This document shows positions 12,001-22,839 of a stretch of DNA of 64,000 nucleotides, in pieces. The DNA is from Mesostigma viride (Eukaryota; Streptophyta; Mesostigmatophyceae; Mesostigmatales; Mesostigmataceae): NCBI GenBank assembly GCA_009746045.1, contig RPFO01000595.1, positions 138,501-202,500 of the forward strand, given 5' to 3'. The notes beneath the pieces were generated by a model. That model did not search any database and was not told the origin of the DNA. It was given only the letters and a program-made list of their open reading frames with translations. The translations under genes were made by a program, and so were the position numbers. Each line of letters begins with the position of its first letter. The stretch's first letter is position 1.

Positions 12001-12292
12001 GTGTCGTGCGCATGGTCATGTTAGTCCTCCTTGCCTCCCTATGAAACGAAGGGTTGAGAAAGCATGTTTGGGCTCGGCGGCTGCCATATTGTAGTGGCAT
12101 GCACACACGGGCTGTTGGGAGCCACGGGGAAGAGAATATGAGAAATCGGGTTAGCCAGCGCTTTGATTGCCAATTTGTAGCCATCCACTAGGCTGCTGTT
12201 TAGAATGGTAGGTACTTTTACACACTTTATACAGACGTCCACTTAAGCTAAATTTGGACTAATTGAGCTCTGAGACATCATGGTGGTGCCGG
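9088..12292. repeat. Left arm of a ~3-kb inverted repeat
   Basis: The sequence from GAGTTTTTGTAAACAACAGA (about 9,088) to GGTGGTGCCGGT (12,292) recurs in reverse complement at 39,676-42,575, continuing at 49,450-49,545. The arms differ by scattered substitutions (for example G/C differences near 10,345) and by the internal layout of the microsatellite, so they are real diverged copies. No gene is recognised; ORFs at 9,019-10,230 have no family signature. This arm preserves the empty target site of the Copia element found in the other arm. Confidence 0.9.
11040..11972. repeat. (GGAT)n then (GCATGGAT)n microsatellite
   Basis: About 420 bp of uninterrupted (GGAT)n, ending at 11,460, is followed by about 510 bp of (GCATGGAT)n, with one 4-bp slip at 11,773. 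All six frames are open only because neither unit contains a stop, so the long WMDG/HPSI reading frames here are not genes. Confidence 0.98.
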
Positions 12293-12645
12293 TGCCCTTG
12301 GTGCACCTAGAGCAGGTGTAGTTTACATCCTACCCTTGCAGGATTCAAGTAGCCCAGAATGTATTAAAAGGCCAAATCAAGGAGACAACCATATGCCCCT
12401 TCTCAGGCTATGAGCCACATGTACTCCCAACGTAGTCGTGTTCCTAATTAATAATTTATTAATGCCTCTTGTCAGGGATATGTGCTACATGTGCTCCCAA
12501 TGGAGATGTGTTCCAATTTAATTTAATTTAATTTTTTCCTTGAGAAGGGGGATATGGTTTTTAATTAATTCTTGATCTTGCTCAGGGATATGTGCGACAT
12601 TTACTCCCAACGGAGTGATGTTCCTAATTAATTAAATAATAGTGG
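12293..12645 (+). repeat. Three successive retroposon 3' tails
   Basis: Three 3' termini in the same orientation: about 12,293-12,462 (ORF1-only family 3' UTR end with TACTCCCAACG), about 12,465-12,535 (CTCCCAATGGAG, then (AATTT)n) and about 12,580-12,650 (CTCCCAACGGAG, then TTAATTAA). Each ends in a CTCC-loop-GGAG hairpin followed by an A/T tail. They look like heavily 5'-truncated insertions stacked in one place. Confidence 0.65.
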
Positions 12646-12871
12646 GCTCAGGTCATGTAGGACTACACTACCGACTCCAGTTGGGAAGGGCCGGCGTGTT
12701 TGCAAATGCCGGATCGAAGCATGCTAGCTAGAGAAGACCCCTGGGGTAGAGCTAGGGCAAAATCAAATTAAAATCTGATAGGGCAAAATAGATATAGAAT
12801 ATATGATTGTTTTTTTTTTTTATAGGTGGACCCTTGTGCACACTTAATCTGTGGCCAACTCAATTTGATCA
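12646..12871. other. No feature recognised
   Basis: A unique-looking stretch with a poly-T run near 12,810. Its right edge is the LINE-II target-site duplication. Confidence 0.5.
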
Positions 12872-13059
12872 ATGCAAGCTATTAAATTATAACATGCCTC
12901 CGTTGGGAGATCATGTAGCACATATTCCTTGATGGATGGGTGGGGTGGAAGGAGCCGCGTAATCGAACTAACCTAACTCTAATCTAGCTAGTCTAGAAAA
13001 GTCCTAACTACCCTACTCATCAAAACGCCTCCGCTTAGGGGGGAGGTTTTAAGAGTAGG

Positions 13060-13492
13060 ATATGCTGCTCATGTCCGCAACGAGGACCTGTACCAGGGCA
13101 TGCCCTATATCACCAGCACCATTAAGCAACGCCGCCTGCAGCTAGTAGGGCACCTAGCTCGCACCAACCAGGTAGACACCTCACGTGGCCCCCCCGCAGG
13201 ACTGCGACCAGCCCAGCCTGGCCGGCACCTCCTGACGTGGGCTGGGCCCAGTGATGTTAGACGCCGCAAGGCCCGCACCTTCAAAGAACAGCTAGTAGAG
13301 GACATGGGGGGCCTAGGCCTCTCCGTGATTTGGAAGAAGATGATGGACAAGGCCAAGTGGGCCCAGGCCGGTCATAGAGGACAACGAGCCCCCCCCAGTG
13401 GGGAAGCGCCCGCGTGTGCAATCCCGCGGGAGGCACGCCAGATAGCTCCCCCTAGGGCAGCGTGCGGCTGCCTAGATAGATGCTGTAGTTAG
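13060..13492 (+). pseudogene. LINE-III ORF2 C-terminal fragment
   Basis: The frame reads NEDLYQGMPYITSTIKQRRL, then GHLARTNQVDTS, then LSVIWKKMMDKAKW, to a stop at 13,490-13,492. The layout matches the C-terminal region of the LINE-I ORF2 but with clearly different residues. The RT catalytic part is missing because of 5' truncation. Confidence 0.75.
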
Positions 13493-13558
13493 AATGCTGC
13501 TAGATAGATGTAGTATGTAGCCCATGTAGATAGATTAGACCGGTAGGAATGTTTGCAC

Positions 13559-14063
13559 AGATTTTGACGTTGATCGGCTTTTTGCCACCTTCGACATCAA
13601 CAGGCTTGCCTTTTTCGAAATGCCATGCTCCAAGTTACTGGAGCTCGTGTTTTACGGGTCCCACGCCTCACTGCTGGCCCTGTGCGAGCAGTTCCATTCC
13701 AGAACCCTTTTCCGCAACGGAGCTGACGGCCGGTTTTCCAACCGCCCAGCTGACGCCCCTACCTCGGCCAATATGGCCGGCTGGCCTCGCCCCCGCCTTC
13801 AGCTCGCAGCTCTCTTTACCATCACTAAGCGCTCGGCCGACGACCTTTTGCAACCCTGCCCCGTTACCGAATCCACCTTCCTCCGCCACCTCCACGACGC
13901 CTTCTACCAGCACGTGTCGCCCATTGCTGCCAATGTGCGCACGCTGGCTGCTGAGCTCCCCACCATCCCCACCGCCACCGCCGCCCTCCTCGCCTCCACC
14001 CCCCCCCTCCGCCTCCACCGACTCCATCACCGCCCAGCTCCGCGACATCGACCAGCGTCTTAA
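13559..14063 (+). pseudogene. ORF1 of copy A, N-terminal half
   Basis: Codons match copies C and D (DFDVDRLFATFDINRLAFFE, LELVFYGSHASLLALC, SRPRLQLAALF-like PRPRLQLAALFTITKRS, AAELPTIPTATAALLAS). A run of nine C at about 14,000 puts the following codons (STDSITAQLRDIDQRL) in another frame. The block ends at the TTAA where the DNA element inserted. The 5' end is lost by truncation. Confidence 0.8.
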
Positions 14064-15781
14064 CTCGTCGTCTGTCCCAACTCAGTCCTAATAATAGGAC
14101 TGAGTTGACCTTTTTCAACCGTGTGTAGTGACTAGGTGGGGGGTCCATCCAAGATGCTTAGACGTGGGTCTATGGAGTATTTGATGTCCTCTTGCTGGCA
14201 AAAATACTACATCAGTGAAAACTTGACCCAAACTCCTAAAAATTACATGGATGTATGGCACCGTCGGCGAATTTGCATTTTTGTGTGGAAGCATGAGTGG
14301 CAAAAATTGAATAAATTCCATATGCATGTTAAAAAAATACAGGCATGTAAACAATATAGTTCTTGACCTGTGGCAAAAAACTGGACTCAATTTGGCCACT
14401 GGCACTGCCTGAAACACGCCAAATACTGCCAGTCCTATACATAGGACTGGGCCATGCTAGCAATTGGCAAGCATGTAAGTGCGGTCATACTTCATAGTAG
14501 CGTGGCCACAAACCATGTCAATCAGCCCATTTCCCTTCAGGCATAATAGGAAAACATACTTGCATCATCATATTGCAGTTATATTGTACCTTAGTATGTG
14601 TAAAAGCCTATGCATACATATAGGGAATGCGTATGGATACGTAGCTACAAAGGGATGTATTATAAGTAATAACCACCGATATAATGGGTAGGTTAGTCAC
14701 ATTTAATTGTTCTTTACAAGAATGGACATGGATAAAACTGTATTACCTTGCCATGACATGGCCAAGATACCTGCTGGCACATGATGACAGTGGTTTATCA
14801 CCAAGATTTTTCACTCACCCGTATAAGCTTGACAGTACCCTTGACGCAGCCCATGACCACACAATCATGCAGTATGAACATAGCAAGAGAATAACTAACA
14901 TCTATGAAAGCGTTTTAACCCATTCAGCACCTAAAACCTTGTACAGCCACGCTACGGTAAGGCAAATGCCTGGTCAGATCATCTAAAAAGATGGTTTTAG
15001 AGAGGGGCAGGCAACGGTCAAGAAAGAGCAGCAAGACTCAAAACTGACAGCGCATCGCAAGCTTAAACTCATGTAAGAATACCAAGAAACGATGAAGCAG
15101 CGATATTCCAGCTTTACCTGGCACGGCTGGCGTTACCTTGGCCCAGGCGGTGCCTGCAAAAGTGGCACTTTGCGGCACACAAACCATGACGTGACAGAGT
15201 GGTCGAAATCATCAAATCTTTACTGCCACTAGACTTAATCTACGACAATACATGATAAAAGGTAGAAAGAAACCTATAAACCCTTCGATTTGATCCGGGA
15301 ATCAATTGTAGTAATCCATTCCGTCGACCTGTCTAATCGCAGATTTTTCCAGCAAGAACAGTGCCGACACCCAGTAAATCGCATCCCCGCGAGGTTAAAA
15401 TTCACTTGTATCATCTTTAGGACATAAAAAATCTATTTCCTGGGTTTGGCCCGCAAAATCGTCCGAAAACGTAAACTGCATGCATGGGCGCAAGCCGCCA
15501 TGGCTAGGTCGTGCATTTCCGGAACTCACGTTTCGCGTGAAAATGTACCCTTACCATCTGTACTTTCACCGTACGGTTAGCCTCCCAAACCAAATCCAAA
15601 AAAATCCCAAAAATATGTCCAAGAAAGATCTTTTCAAGTAGTATTTGAATAAATTTTGAGAAAATTTTTCTGCCAAATATTCCGACCGGGGCGAATTTTC
15701 TACAAAACCTCAAAATTAGGTCCTAAAATTAGGACTGAGTTGAACTCAGTCCTAAAATTAGGACCAGGGACAGACGACGAG
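14064..15781. mobile_element. TTAA-specific DNA element with palindromic ends
   Basis: A 1,718-bp insertion in ORF1 of copy A. TTAA occurs on both sides (14,060-14,063 and 15,782-15,785), and copies C and D show the uninterrupted CGTCTTAAGGA site. The 15-bp TIR CTCGTCGTCTGTCCC is perfect. Just inside lie palindromes built on AACTCAGTCCTA / TAGGACTGAGTT, once on the left and repeated on the right, with a related one (AGTCCTATACATAGGACT) near 14,433-14,450. This is a piggyBac-like target signature. No transposase is visible, so it is non-autonomous. Its ends differ from those of family X/Y. Confidence 0.88.
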
Positions 15782-15785
15782 TTAA

Positions 15786-16209
15786 GGATAACGCCATCGC
15801 TATCGAGGTTCTGCAGAACACCGCAGGCCTCACCGCCCAGGCGGTGAAGGACATTGCCGCCAAGCCAGCCCCGGCTGGCCTGGTCGGCGATGCTCCTCCC
15901 ATCACCACCTGGGCGGACATGCTTAAGCAACACACCACCTCCACCACCACCGCCGTCGCAGCCCAGCTCCAACGGCAGACGCTTGACCTCCGCGAGGAGG
16001 CCGAGCTCGCCAAGCGCAGCCTCAACGTCATTGTCAAGAACCTCAAGATGGAGGAAGGTGATGAATTCCGAGAAGCTTGCGCGTGCTTTTGAGAAAGAAA
16101 TCCTTGATCGCATGGGCCTTACTGGTGAGATCGACCTGGTCGCCCACCGCCTTCCCCGCGCGCGGGGTAAGGCAGGGGCGCCCCCACTCCTTCTCACCTT
16201 TAAGACCCC
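15786..16209 (+). pseudogene. ORF1 of copy A, middle part
   Basis: Continues the copy A ORF1 directly after the TTAA element: NAIAIEVLQNTAGLTAQ, VKDIAAKPAPAGL, the helix TWADMLKQHTTSTTTAVAAQ, then LNVIVKNLKMEEG at the start of the RRM. A frameshift occurs at the GAAGGTGATGAATTCC stretch (16,055-16,070). The RRM continues (RMGLTGEIDLVAHRLPRARG) until the reading breaks at AAGACCCC, where the 11.9-kb element begins. Confidence 0.85.
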
Positions 16210-17252
16210 CCCTAAACACCCGTAGGTTTGGTAAATTACCACATTTTTGGTACAATTTTAAAAACTGAATATTTTTGCTTGTCTGACTCATACTTGGTGC
16301 AGGATGCCTCGAGAAATGTATTTGGACCAAAAAACCTTACCCCCCCCCCGACGAAATTGACGTGAAGGTGCTTTTGAGGGCATTTTGTGCCAAATATGAC
16401 ATGTCAATTTTTCCTGACTGCAGTTTTGCTCATACAAAGGCCCATATGTGGTGGTTAAGGTCTATCTAGTGCCCCAAGAGGGATTGCAAAGTTGCACATT
16501 TTTTGGATACCTGCAGGGGTCCCAACGGTGACGTCAAGTAGCATAAAAACCGCATTTTTGCTCGGTTTTAGCCCGTTTAGGCACCCTAGACCATGCAAAT
16601 GAGCTCAGATTGCAGCCAAACTTGGCAGCTGCCCTTGCCATGCTGATAAAAGAACATGTGCAAAGTTGCACATGTTTTGGATGCCTGCAGGGCACCCTGG
16701 GTGACGTCAAATAGCATAAAAACCGCGTTTTTGCTCGGTTTTAGCCCATTTAGGCACCCTAGATCATGCAAATGAGCTCAGATTGGAGCCACACTTGGCA
16801 GCTGCCCTTGACATGCTGATAAAAGAACATGTGCAAAGTTGCACATTTTTTGGATGCCTGCAGGGCACCCTGGGTGACGTCAAATAGCATAAAAACCGCG
16901 TTTTTGATCTGTTTTAGCCCATTTAGGCACCCTAGACCATGCAAATGAGCTCAGATTGGAGCCAAACTTGGCAGCTGCCCTTGCCATGCTGATAAAAGAA
17001 CATGTGCAAAGTTGCACATGTTTTGGATGCCTGCAGGGCACCCTGGGTGACGCCAAGTAGCATAAAAATAATTGACGTGAAGGCGCAAATACGACATGTC
17101 AATTTTTTCTGGCTGCAGTTTTGCTCTAAACATGGCCCATATGTGGTGGTTAAGGTCTATCTAGTACCCCAATCTTGAGGGATTGCAAAGTTGCACATTT
17201 TTTGGATACCTGCAGGGGTCCCAACGGTGACAACAAGTAGCATAAAACCGCG

Positions 17253-19140
17253 CTGATATAAGGGCTAAGACGCACACGCTGATATAATTTCCCAAAGCTA
17301 TTACGCAATATACGATGAGCAAACGCCTTTCGACGCAACGCAGCCTGGCGGCTGCGCTCGGCACTGAAAATACGCCTGCAGCTTCGGCTGCAGCTTCGCC
17401 CACCGGCCCAGATGGCAACGGTGACACTAGTCGTGCGCTGGTGCTCGCCCAGCCTCCCGGGCTCGCCTCGATCGCCCTCTGCATCGCCTGAACCTAAGCG
17501 CAGTCGCTCTGCTGAGCCGCCCTGGGAAGAGACCTCCTTTGACGTCAACAGCTCCGGCTTCTGGCGACGCAGCCCCGCAGCCTTCATGGAAGACGTGTTT
17601 TCCGGCAATCACGCCTCGCTTCTAGCCCTGTGCGTGTACCTCACGTCCCACAACCGTGGCCGCTGGCCTGGTGACGGCAAGCTTGTCGACCCCGCCGAGG
17701 CTCTCCCAATCATTCACCGCATGAGTCGCCCCAAGCTCCAACGCTTCGCCCTCTGCTCCCTTGTTGGACGCTCCGAATCCGAGATCTGGGCTTCCCAACC
17801 GCCCCCCCCCACCTTCCCCACCGAAGCCACCATCCGCACCCTCCTCAAGGAAGCTTTCGAGCAGCATGTGACCCCTCTTGCCGCAGATGTGGCGGCACTT
17901 GGCGGCACGCTGGCTGCTGAGCTCCCCACCATCCCCACCGCCACCGCCACCCTCCTCGCCTCCACCTCCCCCCCCCCTCCGTCTCCACCGACTCCATCAC
18001 CGCCCAGCTCCGCGACATCGACCAGCGCCTCAAGGATAATGCCATCGCTATCGAGGTTCTGCAGAACACCGCAGGCCTCACCGCCCAGGCGGTGAAGGAC
18101 ATTGCCGCCAAGCCAGCCCCGGCTGGCCTGGCCGGCGATGCTCCTCCCATCACCACCTGGGCGGACATGCTTAAGCAACATACCACCTCCACCACCTCCG
18201 CCGTCGCAGCCCAGCTTCAACGGCAGACGCTTGACCTCCGCGAGGAGGCCGAGCTCGCCAAGCGCAGCCTCAACGTCATTGTCAAGAATCTCAAGATGGA
18301 GGAAGGTGAGAATTCCGAGAAGCTTGCGCGTGCTTTTGAGAGAGAAATCCTTGATCGCATGGGCCTTACTGGTGAGATCGAGCTGGCCGCCCACCGCCTT
18401 CCCCGCGCGCCGGGTAAGGCCGGGCCGCCCCCGCTCCTTCTCACCTTTAAGACCCCGGCGGACAAGATTTCTTTTCTCAGACGCCGCAAGCGGCTCGAGA
18501 AGACTCTCTTCACCCTTGACGACGACTTGACCCTGGCACAGCAACAACGGCGACGGGAGCTATGGCCGACCTACCTCCAGCTCCGGCAGACCAAGGCGGG
18601 CCAGCCGGTGTACTGGAAGGGGGCGGCCATCTACGTCGGCCACAAGCCCTGGCAAGCGACCCCCTCAACCACCGCGGCCCCAGCAACTCCAGCCCCAGCC
18701 TAGGGGAATACAGCAGTGTAGACTAGTTAGACAGTGGCCTTGTACATGCCCGCCTACTACAGGCACTATACCAGCTGAGGCCTAGCCTTTTTAGTCATGT
18801 ACATGTGTGCCTATGATGTGCCACACTCCAGACGATGCCTAGCCTTATTTAGTAATGTTGTGCCCATGCAGGGAGTCACTCTCTGCTGAGAAGCCATGCC
18901 ATAGCTCTTGTATAGCCATGATGATCTTCCCCCTCACAGGCATGCTCCCCCCTTACCCGGGCATAGCGTGATAGACCATGAGGGTGCGGGTGCCCTGGTG
19001 CACCTAGAGCAAGTGTTGTTTACATTCCCACCCTTGCAGGAAGTAGCTTAGAATGTATTATAGGCTCATATGCCCCTTCTCAGGGCTATGTGCTACATAT
19101 ACTCCCAACGGAGTTATGTTCCTAATTAATTAATTAATTA
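17253..19140 (+). mobile_element. ORF1-only retroposon copy B (complete insertion)
   Basis: A 1,888-bp unit inserted in a satellite monomer. The TSD ATAAAACCGCG is at 17,242-17,252 and 19,141-19,151. Order: a 62-bp 5' UTR remnant, ORF1 (17,315-18,703), a 3' UTR of about 420 bp with the hairpin ACTCC-CAAC-GGAGT, then a (TTAA)n tail. There is no reverse transcriptase and no sign of internal deletion inside an ORF2. The clean TSD shows that this short form moves as a unit, presumably with RT supplied in trans. Confidence 0.9.
17315..18703 (+). pseudogene. ORF1 of copy B (L1 ORF1p-like), frameshifted
   Basis: The start ATG at 17,315 reads MSKRLSTQRSLAAALG. After a frameshift near 17,470-17,490 the frame at 17,412 mod 3 continues (PSASPEPKRSRSAEP) with a distinctive N-terminal domain only distantly like copies C and D. 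A C-run at about 17,968-17,977 requires a -1 shift into the C-terminal frame (18,092-18,703). That frame encodes a coiled-coil-like helix, the RRM (LNVIVKNLKMEEG, RMGLTGEIELAAHRLP, LLLTFKTPADKISFL) and the C-terminal domain (LDDDLTLAQQQRRRELWPTY, GQPVYWKGAAIYVG). These are the L1 ORF1p signatures: an RNA-binding chaperone packaged with element RNA. The C-terminal frame is fully open for 203 codons. Confidence 0.85.
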
Positions 19141-20599
19141 ATAAAACCGCGGTTTTGCTCGGTTTTAGCCTGTTTAGGCACCCTAGACCATGCAAATGAG
19201 CTCAGATTGGAGCCAAACTTGGCAGCTGCCCTTGCCATGCTGATAAAAGAACATGTGCAAAGTTGCACATTTTTTGGATGCCTGCAGGGCACCCTGGGTG
19301 ACGTCAAATAGCATAAAAACCGCGTTTTTGCTCGGTTTTAGCCCATTTAGGCACCCTAGACCATGCAAATGAGCTCAGATTGGAGCCAAACTTGGCCGCT
19401 GCTCTTGACATATGCTGATAAAAGAACATGTGCAAAGTTGCACATTTTTTGGATGCCTGCAGGGCACCCTGGGTGACGTCAAATAGCATACAAAATGCAT
19501 TTTTGATCGGTTTTAGCCCATTTAGGCACCCTAGACCATGCAAATGAGCTCAGATTGCAACCAAACTTGGCAGCTGCTCTTGCCATGCTGATAAAAGAAC
19601 ATGTACAAAGTTGCACATCTTTTGGATGCCTGCAGGGCACCCTGGGTGACGTCAAATAGCATAAAAACCGCGTTTTTGATCTGTTTTAGCCCATTTAGGC
19701 ACCCTAGACCATGCAAATGAGCTCAGATTGCAACCAAACTTGGCAGCTGCTCTTGCCATGCTGATAAAAGAACATGTGCAAAGTTGCACATGTTTTGGAT
19801 ACCTGCAGGGCACCCTGGGTGACGCCAAGTAGCATAAAATTAATTGACGTGAAGGCGCAAATACGACATGTCAATTTTTCCTGGCTGCAGTTTTGCTCTA
19901 AATATGACTCATATGTGGTGGTTAAGGTCTATCTAGTACCCCAAGAGGGATTGTAAAGTTGCACATTTTTTGGATACCTGCAGGGGTCCCAACGGTGACG
20001 TCAAGTAGCATAAAACCGCGGTTTTGCTCGGTTTTAGCCTGTTTAGGCACCCTAGACCATGCAAATGAGCTCAGATTGCAGCCAAACTTGGCAGCTGCCC
20101 TTGCCATGCTGATAAAAGAACATGTGCAAAGTTGCACATTTTTTGGATGCCTGCAGGGCACCCTGGGTGACGTCAAGTAGCATAAAACCGCGGTTTTGCT
20201 CGGTTTTAGCCCATTTAGGCACCCTAGACCATGCAAATGAGCTCAGATTGCAGCCAAACTTGGCAGCTGCCCTTGCCATGCTGATAAAAGAACATGTGCA
20301 AAGTTGCACATTTTTTGGATACCTGCAGGGCACCCTGGGTGACGTCAAGTAGCATAAAAACCGCGGTTTTAGCCCATTTAGGCACCCTAGACCATGCAAA
20401 TGAGCTCAGATTGCAGCCAAACTTGGCAGCTGCCCTTGCCATGATGAAAAAAGAACATGTGCAAAGTTGCACATTTTTTGGATGCCTGCAGGGCACCCTG
20501 GGTGACGTCAAATAGCATAAAAGCCGCATTTTTGCTCGGTTTTAGTCCGTTTAGGCACCCTAGACCATGCAAATGAGCTCAGATTTCACCCTAACTTTC

Positions 20600-22219
20600 C
20601 ATATTGCAAAAAGAACACAAGTCCATGCATGCTCAGTACTGGCCAATCAATGGATTTCACATATCAGTTATCTTTGCGTAATTGACACATGGCCCCGTGC
20701 CAACCATTAATTGATATATTGACATGACATGACATGACATGAAATCAATAAATCAAAAACGTGTGTGCATGAGGTATAGGCACATTAAAAAACATGGATA
20801 GGCAGGGAATCATGACGACACCATTACCAAGGCGTGCGCATGCTGCGCCACCAGCCTATTATGATCAATCGCGCTCCGCCTCATCCGCCTCATCATCACT
20901 GTCTACACTAATGTCATCAATGTTTTCCATATCCGATTCATCGTCACTTGAGTGGACATCGTGGTGGATGTCGACTGTGGTGGCATTACACACCGGAGGC
21001 ACAGCAGGAGCTCCCGTAGAACTGCCAGCACCATTGTCAACTTGGTACTGCTGCAAGACTTGCTCACGGCCAAAAGCATTTACACCGTAAGGGCACCCAC
21101 ACACAAATTTCAGCACGTCCTCTAGCTTGCTATACTCCTCATACTGCCCATCACTCCATACAAGTTTGAAAGCATGGCCCACCTTTGTAACCCACCCATG
21201 GAACCTCTTTTGCCTTCTTGGCTTGCCCGCTAAAAAGAGTGCGCATTTCCGCATGCCTATAGCAATGCAGCACTCCCTCTCTCACGGAAGTAAGATTCAC
21301 ATGCCACCTGGGTCGTACGTTCTGAGGCTTGCACTGTCTTGTACCCCTCAAAGTCAATGTCAGGATGAAGCTTCAAGGCATCTAGCGTCCCTTGGTTGAG
21401 CTTCCTTGCCCCCGTCAGCTTTGGCGTATGGACTACCGCCCCATTTCCAACGGTCCAGTGTTGCAAAACAATGTCGTTATATGGAACAACTAACCCCTGG
21501 TTGCTTTGCCCACTGGCCGACCCTGCCCCCAGGTGCACCTTATTGAACTGCCCGGTCCACGAGCTGGCGTGATATGGCGCAACCACGATGGAATCTGGGG
21601 TTGGCCCATCCAAGTCAATAACCTGCGCCAACATGTGGCCCATCCAAAACACGTGCATCGCAAAATCCCACCAAAAGCAATATTAAGTATTATCAAGGAG
21701 ACAACCAGCGCAGGCCAGAAATCGGGAGAATCCGGACCATGGTAGCTCGAGCCTGCCGTTATCTTGTCCGCGTGTTCGAGTCGTTCAGGATGATGAAGAT
21801 GAATGGTGATGGAAATGTGTTGCCTTGTGCATTGAAATAAAGGCTGGCTTACGTGTAGAGCGACTAGATTACCTAGACGGTGGGGCCTAATTAAGTATTA
21901 TGATCACAACAGAAATACTGCGACGACAGCGGCCGGCAAGACCGCTATCACCCAAGGTTTCGGTGACTGCGGCCATTCGGAGAATTCGACCGATCGCGCG
22001 CATCGTACGCCTTCTGTCAGCAAGGCAACCGCCATCAATATTAATCGAATGTCTAGCATTCTCGCTCAGCCTCGCGTGTCGCTTATAGAGCACCTTTAAC
22101 TTACGACGGCTATGCGAGAAAATTGCTGCCCGAGTGCTGGGATGGTATTGCAGGCTGCATAATTCACACCAGCCCCGGCACCTTCTGCATACGCAGTGCC
22201 CGTGCACGCTGGCACGCAC
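20600..22219 (-). pseudogene. Degenerate gene inside the 11.9-kb element, unknown
   Basis: Three - strand open stretches appear to belong to one decayed gene. 22,219 to about 21,890 has a Cys-rich piece (CVCRRCRGWCELC, then H). After the SINE at 21,694-21,889, 21,658-21,257 reads MLAQVIDLDGPTPDSIVV and NQGLVVPYNDIVLQHW. Then 21,254-20,865 reads FHGWVTKVGHAFKLVWSDGQ and YEEYSKLEDVLKFV, resembling a Tudor/chromo-like barrel, and ends in an acidic tail (SSDDESDMENIDD). The frames do not join cleanly. It could be the remnant of a transposase-associated protein, but I cannot name the family. About 265 bp of AT-rich 3' sequence follows (20,600-20,864). Confidence 0.45.
21694..21889 (+). mobile_element. 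SINE copy 1 (short form, 196 bp)
   Basis: The TSD ATTAAGTATTAT lies at 21,682-21,693 and 21,890-21,901, so insertion was by retroposition. It begins CAAGGAGACAACCAGCGCAG. It contains GTTCGAGTC (21,774-21,782), a perfect match to the RNA polymerase III box B core, and TAGCTCGAG (21,743-21,751), resembling box A, 31 bp upstream. It matches the first ~196 bp of the 330-bp copies at 30.3 and 57.8 kb. Confidence 0.8.
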
Positions 22220-22228
22220 CGCCTGGTT

Positions 22229-22495
22229 GGCCAGCCTGTCAATTATGTCAATTATGTCAATTATTTGTTTGGGAGCATTTGTAAAGTATTAGAATCTTAC
22301 GTAGTTACATGGTCAAAACTACATAGTCAAAATTACTAGGTCTTGGTATCAAAGCCCTTAGAAAGTGCAGATTTTAGTGATTTTCCTTGGAAAATAAAAC
22401 TTTAACATTGAAAGTCTAGCAAAAGTTTACGCAAACAAATAATTGACATAATTGACATAATTGACATAATTGACATAATTGACATAATTGACAGG
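22229..22495. repeat. Inverted pair of (TTGACATAA)n runs
   Basis: CTGTCAATTATGTCAATTAT... with ATTTGTTTG at 22,229-22,272 is matched in reverse complement by a longer run (six units) at 22,430-22,495. The 160 bp between may form the loop of a small foldback element. No TSD was recognised. Confidence 0.6.
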
Positions 22496-22634
22496 TCGGA
22501 CGAGGACGAGGCCAGGCCTCGGCCTGGTGAGTCGAGACAAAATATAGCCAGCATTGTACGATACCTAATAATGACAGACTGTACAAACAAATCAAGTAAC
22601 GTGCGTGTTTGCAACTTGCCCGTTGAAACTCTAC

Positions 22635-22835
22635 GGCGGAGCCAATTTTCGGAAGAACCTCACCCTTATGCTTGCAAATTCGGGACAAATTCGGTGGATG
22701 GATGGATGGATGGATGTATGTATGGATGGATTGACGGATTTTCATCCCCTATTCCTATGTTTTCTCACGTGTACGGCCTTATAAGCTTCGCCAATTCTGG
22801 CGAACCTAACGGTTCTTCCGAAAATTGGCTCCGCC
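22635..22835. mobile_element. 201-bp foldback/MITE with 25-bp perfect TIR
   Basis: GGCGGAGCCAATTTTCGGAA... at 22,635-22,659 recurs exactly in reverse complement at 22,811-22,835. The interior contains a short GGAT run. No convincing TSD was found, so mobility is inferred only from the perfect inverted ends. Confidence 0.6.
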
Positions 22836-22839
22836 TGAT

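Larger units (their letters stand above)
16376..20585 (+). repeat. Left subterminal satellite array (~172-bp monomers)
   Basis: Tandem monomers at about 172-174 bp spacing (for example GCATAAAAACC at 16,714 and 16,888), split by ORF1-only copy B (17,253-19,140). There are two variants. One contains CCATGCAAATGAGCTCAG and AAAGAACATGTGCAAAG. The other contains GACATGTCAATTTTT and GTGGTGGTTAAGGTC. Both share AAAGTTGCACATTTTTTGGA, CCTGCAGGG and usually TGACGTCAA. Short ORFs across the array are by-products of the repeat. Confidence 0.92.

Noticed and set aside
16210-16217. CCCTAAA at the end of the 11.9-kb element as a plant-type telomere repeat
   Set aside because: Only a single unit and part of the TIR; the other end reads CCCCAAA. 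No telomeric array is present.
19140-20590. Families of 60-130 aa ORFs (MHGLGCLNGLK..., MCKVAHVLDTC...) across the satellite arrays
   Set aside because: Identical short frames recur in each ~172-bp monomer on both strands; repeat by-products without independent support.
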